Source: Gymnorhina tibicen (Eukaryota > Chordata > Aves > Passeriformes > Artamidae). From it: a DNA stretch of 64,000 nt. The position numbers and the translations under genes were made by a program. Shown here one piece after another: positions 50,301-59,874 of the stretch. The DNA lies in contig VXAZ01007517.1 of assembly GCA_013399875.1 (NCBI GenBank), positions 124,001 through 188,000 of the forward strand, written 5' to 3'. Under the pieces are notes generated by a model that saw only the letters and a list, made by a program, of their open reading frames with translations, made no database searches and had not been told where the DNA came from. The number at the start of each line of letters is the position of its first letter. Position 1 is the first letter of the stretch.

Positions 50301-51055
50301 AACTTTTAAAACTATTGCTGGTAGATATTTGTACAAAGAAATGGAGATATGATTAAAGTTAATTAAAGGAAACCACCTGTGGACCAGAAGTACTTCACTT
50401 CTGTCATCAGGGTACAAAGAGTAAACAACTTTGGCTTCCAACTACAATGTTTACCAATACCTGACAATCACATATATAAAAGTGGGTATTTATTTTAGCA
50501 CATTGTCTTCATTTTCTTCAAGGCTACTTTCAAGCAAACCTATGAGAAGCACTGTCAGCACCATGAGCCCAAAGGCTGAGCAGCCGTGGCTGGGCACTAC
50601 TGGTGGGTGTCCAGGCCCTGCCCCAGTCCTGGCCAGGATGCCAACATCACTCAGTTTGGGGTCCAGCCCCTCTGGAACAGCCACAGGGTGTTTATCACTT
50701 GTGACTAACCCACCCCAGTTTCCCCCTCTGTGCAAAATTCCCCCTCTGTTCTGCTCTCTGTATCTGCAGAGCATGTAAGTCAAGAATAACTCAATCTCAG
50801 TTATTGTGGCATGTAAAGAAGCTAGAAAGGAAATCTAAGCTGTTTCAATTCTTTCTGTGCAATATGTTCAGCTTCAGAAAGGAGGGAAACATGCAGCGGC
50901 AAGTCTGACTGTGAATGTTTTTAGGGAGGGTGAATCTGTGGGTGTAACTACATCATCCAGTGCACCCAGGTTCACAAAACAGGCCTGTGAGCCTGAGAAA
51001 AAAGGGCATAGAAAGAAAGAGAGAGAGAGGGAATGGAAGACAGAGGGGAGAGAGC
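44399..51055. other. Non-coding DNA, no recognised genes
   Basis: No exon or RNA gene is recognised in about 6.6 kb. AT-rich at 45520-45850. Small local duplications occur, for example 'ttgcatgagattat' twice near 44855-44895 and 'aggaaattatat' twice near 50043-50070. Open frames up to 154 codons (47112-47576 minus) have no recognisable domain. Confidence 0.5.
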
Positions 51056-51135
51056 AAAGAGGGAAAGAGAAAAGGAAGGAAGGAGGGAAGGAGGGAAGGA
51101 AGGAAGGAAGGAAGGAAGGAAGGAAGGAAGGAAGA
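51056..51135 (+). repeat. 80-bp uninterrupted polypurine tract with (GGAA)n
   Basis: Eighty bases without a pyrimidine on the plus strand, built from AAGAGGG-type words and then about a dozen GGAA units (roughly 51074-51133). The purine bias extends outward with few interruptions over about 51000-51195. Tracts like this can form intramolecular triplex (H-DNA) and are length-unstable. The Lys/Glu/Gly/Arg-rich frame on the plus strand and the Phe/Leu/Ser/Pro frames on the minus strand are translations of this tract, not genes. Confidence 0.95.
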
Positions 51136-53739
51136 CTGAAAAAAGAGAACAGAAAAGAGGAAAAAGAAATAATAAAGAATAGAGGAAGAGAGGGTAATTC
51201 ATACATCTTGTTTACAAATTACAACTTTTCTCATAGTCTAATTTTCAGTACTGAGTCAATATATGAAATTTACCATTAAAAATGTACTTAAGGAGTGTAA
51301 CACAGTAAATACCATAATGATGGAAATATAAAAACAACCATAAACTAAAATGGCTTAAGGCAGACCAGCTCTGCACACCAGCACCAAACACCTCCCCATC
51401 CTCAAATATCAAGAGACAATGTCAAGCCAAATGAATATCTCATTATTTTTTTTTTCTCCCTAACTGTTCAAATCCATATCTGACCTCTGCTGGCCAGGTT
51501 TGTCCATGATCCATTTACAGAACACCACCTGTCAGCTTCCCAGGAATCACTGAGGCTGGGAAGTGATGTTTTGCATATGGCTATTTTGATTCTTCTCTCA
51601 GCAGAGTTTTTAAGCAGCTGGGGAATCTGACCACTGCTTCTGTTTCCAAAGCCTGGGCAGAGAGCAGTGCTTTGGCAGATAGCATTCGGCAGGGTGAGGT
51701 GTGTGACTGCTCTCCTGACGGATACCCGGCGTGGCCTCGTTTCGCTCGCCCTCCTGGGAACTCCCCGGGCCAGGTTTCCCACGGGCCAACCCACCTTTAC
51801 TGCCACCCAGCCACTGGGACAGCTACGGCTCCGCTGACACAAAAATCCCACCCCCTGCTCATAGAATGCTTTGTGGTCAGACTGTTATTAACACAGATTT
51901 TCATGCTCATGTTCTTGCTGTGTTTATATAAAACGTGATTGGCTTTACTTGCTCGTTTTAAACTTTTAGGAAGTGCAGTGAGAATGTGACTGCACGTGAA
52001 CGTGCTGGACTGGCCCGAAGTGGGGTGAGTTCTCCTCTCCGACTGCAAACCTGCATCTGAAATGCTTGTGATGGGTAGGTGATTAGTTTAATACATCACT
52101 GATAGGCATTCACAGAGAGGGTGTGCTACAGGGACGTGGGAGAGCACAAACAGACCACAGTGAGATGCATATTGCAGAGGTACAAGTCTCCACAAATGTC
52201 CCAACCTCGTGCTCAGCCCTCAACAAGAGCCATGGCCTCTTGGGGAAGTGTCCTCCCTCCTGAGTGCTGCGGGGAGCATCCTAGCTCTTCCAGAATAATA
52301 ACCATTTAATTTCATGTGACCGTCTGACAGTGACAGGTCCATGAACACTAATCACAGGTAGCCTCTAAAAGTAGCTTCAGACACAAATTGTAGTGTTCCT
52401 CAGAATTACCAGCTCCTGTTTTAATGGCTGTTTGTGAGCTGTTGAGCTTTAATATAAAGTGTATCATGCACAGGAACTAACATCTTTGCATGAACTTAAA
52501 TGTACTTTCTTCTTTCATGCATTAATATGTAGGTTTTACACACAGTTTTGGTCCTTGGCTAGCCACAAAACTCTGTAGACTTTTAGATGCTTGTCCCCTG
52601 TTAATGACCCCACAAGACTGATTTATTGGTGTTATGACATCAATGTGACCTCACATTTACATGGAAAAATCAGTGGCTGAAAGTATTGGTGCAAGTCAAA
52701 TCCTGAAATCCTTTCCCAACCAGAAACCTCATCAAAATCAGTAGGGCCAAAGATGTAAGAATTGCTCATGTAAAAGTTTCAGGGCTGTTCTTTCAATCTA
52801 CATATCTAAAAATGCCTGTTAAAATGCATCAGATCAGTTTGCTTTGTGTCTTTTCTTGCCAACTTGAAAAATGCCTTGATGATTGCACAATCACAGTCCT
52901 TCAAAGAACAGCTCTGATTTGACTGAAAAAAAGCTTCATAATGCTGGCTTTGCCACAGAGACTACACTTGCCTTTGGGATGAATGAGGTACGTTCTGCCT
53001 ATCAAGCTGAAATCCATGCAGCAGTGCTCAGATTTTAATGAGCAGAAATCTTTGTTGGAAAGACAGGTTAGACTTGATTTATTTTTTTTTAAGAAGAGAA
53101 AATATTGTCAGTAGCAGTGGGAAGGAGTCAACGTGTGTTCACTGGTTACAGCAGTTATAATCCCTTGTATATGAGAAAGGATTAGAGCAGCATGGATTTT
53201 ACCTTTTCTGGGGTGGAAAATTTAGTTACAGATCCATATTGGTGAACAAATGCCATGAGGTCTTCCCACCCCTATTGACATTAAGGGGAATTTTGTCATT
53301 AATTTTCTAAGGAACAACTTTTGGTTGTTCTCTTTACGCACAAGAATGCCAACTGAGCAGCACAGGGATTTAACTTCACAACACGTTAATGGGACATTAT
53401 AACACAGACAGTGCAGGAAACCTGATTTTAAAGATATGTCTTAGTATAGACACTGCTGCAGGACCAGGGAATGAGCCTATTGTGTAGACAGCAGGCAGCC
53501 ATGGAAATCAAGGACCACAGACTGAATTTAAGTGAGCTCCTGATGTAAAGCAGGAGGGGATAATGTGATTCATGGATGTATGAACAAGGAAGTAGCGAGT
53601 AGGAGTGGGGAGCTGATCTTATCTCTCCCCACTGCTCTGTTAAGACTAACATTGGCAAAGTCCATAACGTTCTGGTGCCTGTATTTTAAACTGTAAAAGG
53701 TGGAGACAGGTCAGAGAGAGGATGAGAGAAAAATGTCTC
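51136..53739. other. Non-coding DNA with a small CpG cluster
   Basis: No exon is recognised. A small CpG cluster lies at about 51690-51840, with roughly ten CpGs in 150 bp, plus several more at 51990-52045 including 'cacgtgaacgtg'. Elsewhere CpG is rare. Open frames on both strands over this patch (51468-51851 minus, 51672-51938 plus) reflect GC-rich DNA and lack domains. Confidence 0.45.
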
Positions 53740-54150
53740 TCTCTAGTGAAAGCCTGGAAGGGATCTCTCTGCTTACCTTATCAAAAAGATGGAGACATGA
53801 CTTGATTAAAGCATACAAGTACCACCACAACAAGATAATACCATATGCAGAAGATCTTCTTCATCTGGTGGAAAGAGCATAGCAGGAATCAACGGCTGGA
53901 AGCTGAAGCCAAACAAATTCATACAAAGAAACCCAGGCATGCATTATTAATAGTAAGAGCAATTAATCCTGGGAACTACTTACCAAAAGTAGGGCTGGAT
54001 TCTCTGTCTCTTGATGTTTTGAGATCAAGATTGGATGTCTTCCTAGTAGAGATGCCCGAGGCAAACCCTTATGAAAGGGAAGCAAGGTGAGACATAATAG
54101 TTCGTGATACACCATCAGACCGGTTGAGTAGATGATCCTGTTCTTACTAC
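53740..54150 (+). mobile_element. Ancient CR1/L3-type LINE fragment, 3' end
   Basis: Sense-orientation landmarks of an old amniote CR1/L3 element in the correct order: 'ctgcttaccttatcaaaaag', 'acatgacttgattaaagcat', 'acaagtaccaccacaacaag', 'tcaacggctggaagctgaag', 'ccaaacaaattcatacaaag', 'agagcaattaatcctgggaa', 'ctacttaccaaaagtagggc', 'tggattctctgtctcttgat', 'atcaagattggatgtcttcc' and 'gttgagtagatgatcctgtt'. Preserved better than the related fragment at 22.6-24.4 kb, and probably from a similar lineage. Frames at 53700-54154 are translations of this non-coding 3' region. Confidence 0.85.
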
Positions 54151-57100
54151 TCACTGGCTCTGTCTCTGCTAGTAAATTAAAGTGTCGGGACCCAGGCCCA
54201 GACTCCAGAACACAATCACCTATGCTATTAAATTTTTAGGACAGTCCTTCCCATGTTGTTCACCAGGGTCAATTAGCCCTTTCCCAGACACATTTAGGAC
54301 AGTTTGGGAACAAGCATAGTCCAAGGTTACAGGAAATTTGAACATGGGCACAATATTTTGGACAGGAAAGGAACATAATAGTGGTACATGCTGACCAGAC
54401 CACCCCTCAGTTGGCAAAATTCATTTTTGCCTGTATTACTTGCAAAGATTTGATTCGGCTGCAGCAGCTCAAGGTTTGACACCAATCAAGAGAAACGTCT
54501 GTGAATCAAATATTCCAGAGCCGCCTCCGAGTAGGTGGAGTGATGTTGACACACTCACAGCTTTGAAGAGCTCTAAAAGGGAAAAGGGAAGAATGTTTTG
54601 ACATATTTTGAATATTCAGAAAGGCTAATTGTTTCCTGAAGTAACTGACATTCCATAGGAGTAGTGTATTCCTGCCCGTCATGTCCATACTAGATGGAGA
54701 CGTTGAAGCAGTGCTTCCCACACAGCCCTGGCAATTAGGCAACATGGAGCCTGATAACTGGGATCTTTTAAATGTCAACACAGCTTCCTATTCCAGTGCT
54801 CACTCGGTGCTCATTAGCAGCATTGAGTTAGTGTGTTTGTTGCTGCTGGTGATGATGTGCAGGGACACAAGTGCTACCCCTCAGTGTCTGCTGTAATAGG
54901 AGAACAAGGAGTGCAAGTTTATTACAAGATTTAGTATCTCATCTCAGGGATCCCACAAGGATGCTCTTCACTGTTTCTGAGTGCTAGAAGCATTTCTTGC
55001 CTCCTGAATATTAAACAGAAACTAACCCTCAGGCTTTTTATAGAAGAAAAAATCCCATGTACTCTGGCTAAAGCTTTAGCAGGCTCTAAACAATTTCTAC
55101 AGTGAAATTGCATCTACAATTCATTTTTTTCCAGCACTGTTGAACCTGGCAGCACAGTAAATATTGTATGGGCCATAAAGACAGTTGGGCAGTAGTTGCT
55201 GGGCTGCCACTGTGCACATCAGAGGCCCCAAATGCATTCGTTTTTCTACTGGGAGACGTGGGACAAAGGACTGGAATTATAGCAAGCCCCTATGTCAAGA
55301 CTTCCAGATTTCATCCCTGTTTATAAATCAACCAACACAGAACCCCCAAGGGAAAACAAAATAGTATTGCCACCTCTTTCTAGTGGAAGAAACGAAGGCA
55401 GAAAGGCAAAGTGCTTTTGGTCCATGAGATGTACAAAGAGAACTGGAAGGCAGGTCTCCACTGCAGGCCTTTGTGCAGACACAACACGTGGCTTTATGGC
55501 CCTGGATAGCTCCAAGGTCTTCCTCCAGGCTGAGTACTGCAGAGCCAGGACTAACTTAGAAGACAGTACAGAATGAAGGAGTTTAGCATTAGTTCCCATA
55601 TCTCCCCAAAACAGCCTTGTGCTTGGTATGTACCCTAAGACTCTTCCCCAAGAAAACAGAGAAATTCTGAGTCTCTCTGAGACTCTCTGAGAGAACTCCA
55701 CAGCTGCAGCAAGGGAATGCAAAAAGACCCCTTTCAGTTCTCTTCTGCAAGCCTGAAGATCCTATGCTGACAACAGGGTCATCTATCTCAGATCAAGGTT
55801 TATTATTTTTGTGAAACTCAGATCACTCAACACCTGCAGGCAATTTCCTAAGCATCTGCACTTTTACAATGTGAAGCCACAGTAGGATGAAAGGGCAAAA
55901 CCCAGTCACCTCTCAGAAAATCTGGCACTCCTGGGCTTTGCAAGCTTGCCTTAGCTGAGTAAAGTTGCCATTTGCAGGATATCCCTGAAAAGCTTCTGGA
56001 TTAAGTGAAGCAACACTGTGGTTATGATTTTCACTTCATTAGACGGAACACACTTATTTTAGAAAATTTCATTCACATTTCATCCTGGCCTTAAAACATT
56101 ATGTTGTCATAAAAGGTGGATATAACACTGACAAGCGGTGCTCTGAAAAGATGATACAAATACATGAGTGAGGTGTAGAGAGGCCCATGATTTGGCCATC
56201 ACTCATCCCAGGCCATCTTGCCCTCCTGCACTCACAGCTCAGGCAAGGTTCAGGAGCTGAACCACTGCCAACAGGCATTTAGAATGGGGCCACTCAGTTT
56301 TGGGCAGAAGGTTGCTTACCTGTGTGGCCATGAGGAATACCACAACTCTAGGCCATGGGGCAGAAAGCAGTCCTTGAACTACTTTTTTATTCACAGTGGT
56401 GCCATCTTAGGATATATCTTGTCAGGACATGAGAGAAAAGGAGCAAATGAAGCTCTCTGAAGCAATTCAGACATCAGGACTCAGCAGAAAAAAGTCATTA
56501 TTAAATTTATTACACTAAGTTTAGGTGTCTACATCTAAGTGTCAACACATGAGGTAAAGGAGAAGTTGTTTTTATCACCTGAGACTTTCTTGGTGCTCTC
56601 TCTGGCTTCTGGACAACAGTGCAAACATCTTTGGGACTGTGCTGTGTCTATTTCCACAGCACCACATAAAAGTCTTGTGCATCCCAGGACACTTGTCTGG
56701 CCAACGGAGCTGAGCCCACAGCCCCTCTTAATACAGAGCTGAAACCTACCTCAACCTTCTAAAAGATTAATTTTTAAATTCATAATAAATGTCATTAGTT
56801 TAAAAAGACAGACAAATAAAATCATATATTGGTTTTTCAATTAAGATAATTATACAGATTGGAATGCTGCTCTTAGTTGTTTTATTCAAAGCATAGAGAG
56901 GTATCACAGATATCAAGGGCTGCCAGTGTGGATTTCCATACTTTGTATTACTCTTCATTCTGCAAGTCTAGGTACTGAAATTTTGCCTGTGTGAGATGGC
57001 ATTGTGTTTTCACAGAAGGTCATGGGTGGATCGTGTCTCTGGATGCAGCACTGATCTCTAGTGCTTTTTAGAATTTTTACAGAGCACAGAAAGCAAATGT

Positions 57101-57326
57101 GGGGATAAATTCCCAGGACATATCTATGCTGCTGCTGCCCCCTCTACGACAGTGACAGTGAGTTTCTCAGCCGGAGGCTCTGCAGTGTGAGAACTTTCAA
57201 CAGGAGAAACAAAGGGACAGTTTTAAGAAGAGAGTGGTTTGGCAAATAGATGAGTAAGAGACTTTATTGGGCATATTCAGAGTTGCCAAACTGAGCTTGA
57301 ACACATGACCTGGCATTCGTCAGGAC
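54151..57326. other. Non-coding DNA, no recognised feature
   Basis: No exon, RNA gene or transposon is recognised. A small self-similar patch of GAGTCTCTCTGAGA words lies at about 55665-55692. Open frames up to 133 codons (55321-55722 minus) lack recognisable domains. Confidence 0.5.
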
Positions 57327-57374
57327 ACGTCCATGTCCACGTCCATGTCCATGTCCATGTCCATATCTATGTCC
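57327..57374 (+). repeat. (GTCCAT)n hexanucleotide repeat, about 8 units
   Basis: A run of hexamers GTCCAT/GTCCAC with a few substitutions toward the right end ('atatctatgtcc'). In one frame it reads as alternating His-Val, which accounts for the small open frame over it; there is no other sign of coding. Confidence 0.92.
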
Positions 57375-57452
57375 AGTCTTGTGATGGACATGTTGTCAGG
57401 CAGGCCAAGCCTGACTCAGAGATCTCCCCTCTGCCGTTGATGGTCTGCTGTA

Positions 57453-57505
57453 TCATAGAATCACAGAGCACCCCAAACTTGAAGGGACCCACAGCTGGGT
57501 CATAG
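57453..57505 (-). mobile_element. CR1 LINE fragment, 3' end, antisense
   Basis: The plus strand reads 'tcatagaatcacagagcacc', 'ccaaacttgaagggacccac' and 'agctgggtcatagaatg', the complement of a CR1 3' terminus with the conserved GGGTCCCTTC box. Only about 50 bp are recognisable. The second 'catagaatg' at the right may be part of the element or a remnant of a nested copy. Confidence 0.8.
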
Positions 57506-59129
57506 AATGTCTTGAGATGATGAGAGATCCTGGGAGCATCCCTCACCTCATCATTGTCATCTGATTTTTTGGGTCTTGTCTTCTTACCTCTGTAACCCTC
57601 TCAGCATGTGCTGCTAATCTGGGTCCAGTTTTGAACCACATATCCTTGGAAACTGGAGCAACCCTGTCTCAAATTCACATTCAGAGACTTGGGTCACTAA
57701 ATGACTCTGTGCACCTTGGATTAGGCAGTGTTTCACCCGTCACAGCAGCAAGCTTTAACAAAGTGTTTTAAATGAACAAAACTTTATTAGAGGGAAGAGA
57801 GGGAAGGAAAGAGAAGGAAGCAATAGTCTGGGAAATCTGAATTAACACCCAGCCAGCCCTAGCCCTGCCCCTCAGCAGAGTTATAAAGGAATTAGCCTGG
57901 ATTCATTTTTCTGCTTGCAGCTGTGACAGTGCCAAAGGGACAGCACTGCCCTCCTGCCTCGTCCCATTCACCTTGAAATATGCCTGTGCTGAGGGTGTCT
58001 CAGTGGGGTGACTGCTCAGGCCATTTCCAGGGCTCTGAGTATCCCATGGACAACATTCCTTGCCCTGCTGCTGGTGTCCCCATGGAGTCATCATACTAGA
58101 CAGGTGCTCCCAGTTGGCCCAGACTGGTGCCCAGTAGTCTCCATGCCACAGGTTTTGCCAGTGGGTGCTGTGGCTCATGCAGTACCGGCTCTTGCTTATG
58201 GCCAGGGACCTGCTCCTCTCTGCAGTCATCACTTGCTTAGGCCACCTCTGGGCCACCCACCCGCAGCTCCCTTGAGAACTGGGGATGCCTCTTCTCCAGG
58301 CTCCCCAGTGAGGCCACTGAACTCTACACCTTTTAAGACACCCAGCATCATGTTTACAAGACTTCTGGGTGCATCAGTTTTCTCCTACCATGTGTTTTCA
58401 TTTTACCAAGGCCAAAAAATGTAGTTTCCAGCTATTACTATTGCAAGTGACAATGATGGTTTCAGTGATACAATAATACATGGTCCGTGAGGGGATTGTA
58501 ACTCTACCTAATGGCCAGAGGTGATGGGAGTGCAAGGAGGGCGGTGGGCTGAAAAAAGTAATGCAGGTAGTGAATTGGTGGAGCACTGGGCACTTGGAGT
58601 ATGTGGATGATATCCCTCAGCCTCCTGATACCCAAGAGGAAGGATGTGTGCTCAGGTACAGGAGAAGAAATGATGATAAATGCACAATGTTTCATTTTCC
58701 CTGAGGATACCCCAGTGCTTTTCCTTCTTTCCCTACAAGTCTTCACTACTGGCACACTTTGTGACCCTGGGGCTGTGACACCTGCTGCCTGGACAGCCAC
58801 AATAGCACCACTGCTAGTGACATCCAAAAGAGCCTGGAAATACTTGTTTCCACCCTCACCATCTTTAGCACTGATATTAGCCTTGAAGGTCCTTATATCA
58901 AGAACGAAATGCATTTGGTTCAGGTTTGCCAAGTACTGTTATAACCCGTATTTGTATTTCTCCAAAGCCTTGCTACCGGGTCCCAAAATATATTCTCCCT
59001 CTTATTACATGTTACAGAAACTCCCTTCGAGTTGTCTCCCCTCCCTGCACACACAGAGAAGTACGGGGTTGACTGAGTTCTTCACAGCACTTAGGTTTTT
59101 GAAAAATGGGCCATGGGCATTGCATCTTT
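57506..59129. other. Non-coding DNA with overlapping open frames
   Basis: The longest open frame of the window (58601-59194 plus, 197 codons) and a 142-codon frame on the other strand (58504-58932 minus) overlap here. Neither resembles a family I know, neither has a clear signal peptide or domain, and only one at most could be coding. The minus-strand frame has a fairly protein-like composition, but without splice or conservation evidence I do not call it a gene. Confidence 0.35.
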
Positions 59130-59856
59130 CAGCACGTTCCCTCCTGTGCGGAGGCGCGGAGCCGGAGCGCGCCGTGGGTGGCAGCTGTGAGTGACACGGG
59201 ACAAAGCTCAGGCTGCTCCGACTCCCTGGGAGCTGCGGCTGGATCATGGGCAGTGCTGCTGGCTCAGCCCGAGCGGAGACGCGGTGCTGTTGGGTTTGAT
59301 AAGGGCGTGAGAGAGATGCTGGGACCAAGCCGGCAGCGGAACCCTGCAAACACCCCTCTCCCAGTGCCCCCGAGCCGGGCTGCCTCGCTCCCGAGGAGCA
59401 GATTCACGGAGATACACTAATCAAGGGAAAAGTGAAATATCTGACATTCCTCGCACCCTCTCACAACAACAACAACAACAACAAAATACTGTAATCAAGG
59501 GAAATGTGAAATATTTGACATCCCCCGCACCCTGTCACAGCAAAAAACGCACTGGGTTTCACGCCCTGCAGGCACCTCACTCCCGAATGTCCGCGTTCCT
59601 CCAGCACGGAAACGACCCGTGGTGTTTCACCGGAGAAGGGAAATACCTGAGCCGTGCCAAGGACGTTGTGGGATGAGGAGAAGAGCAAACAGCCCTCAGC
59701 ACCCGGGGCTGGGCGAGGCCATCCTTGCACCGGGGACGTGCTGGCAGCCCCAGGGGCATCAGGATGGAGCGACAGTGCCAACTTTCTTGGAGCCAGCAGT
59801 GAAGACCTGTGAGATCGAAATGGAGACTTTCCATGTGGAACGGTCCTAATTCATGT
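59130..59856. promoter_or_regulatory. CpG-rich cluster, candidate CpG island
   Basis: About 22 CpGs fall within the first 280 bases (59140-59420), with words such as 'ggaggcgcggagccggagcg' and 'gagcggagacgcggtgctgt', and CpGs remain frequent to about 59840. This contrasts sharply with the CpG-poor rest of the window. Such a cluster would usually mark a promoter of a coding or long non-coding transcript, or a distal orphan island. No TATA box, initiator or exon could be assigned. The direction of any transcription is unknown. Confidence 0.45.
59418..59547 (+). repeat. Two-copy 74-bp-period duplication with an (AAC)n spacer
   Basis: A module starting 'taatcaagggaaaagtgaaa' at 59418 recurs starting 'taatcaagggaaatgtgaaa' at 59492. 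Both copies continue through 'tatctgacattcctcgcacc' or 'tatttgacatcccccgcacc', then 'ctctcacaacaa' or 'ctgtcacagcaa'. In the first copy the end is expanded to an (AAC)n run at about 59463-59483; in the second the matching place is 'cagcaaaaaa'. Copies differ at several bases, so the duplication is not brand new. Confidence 0.92.
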
Positions 59857-59874
59857 AAAAAAAAAAAAAAAAAA
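59857..59874 (+). repeat. Poly(A) tract (A18)
   Basis: Eighteen adenines directly after the CpG-rich cluster ('tcctaattcatgt' before, 'ttcagtctgctgcc' after). I see no AATAAA in the 40 bases upstream and no flanking direct repeat, so I do not call a processed retrocopy. Confidence 0.85.

Noticed and set aside
50857..51279. 140-codon Lys/Glu/Arg-rich frame, with Phe/Leu/Ser/Pro-rich frames on the other strand
   Set aside because: These are translations of the polypurine GGAA tract.
57305..57505. 66-codon frame with a His-Val run
   Set aside because: Translation of the GTCCAT hexamer repeat that then runs into an antisense CR1 tail.
59130..59874. CpG-rich block ending in A18 as a processed retrocopy of an mRNA
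   Set aside because: No AATAAA before the A run, no flanking target-site duplication seen, and no open frame in the block matches a known protein. Poly(A)-tailed retrocopies are also rare in birds.
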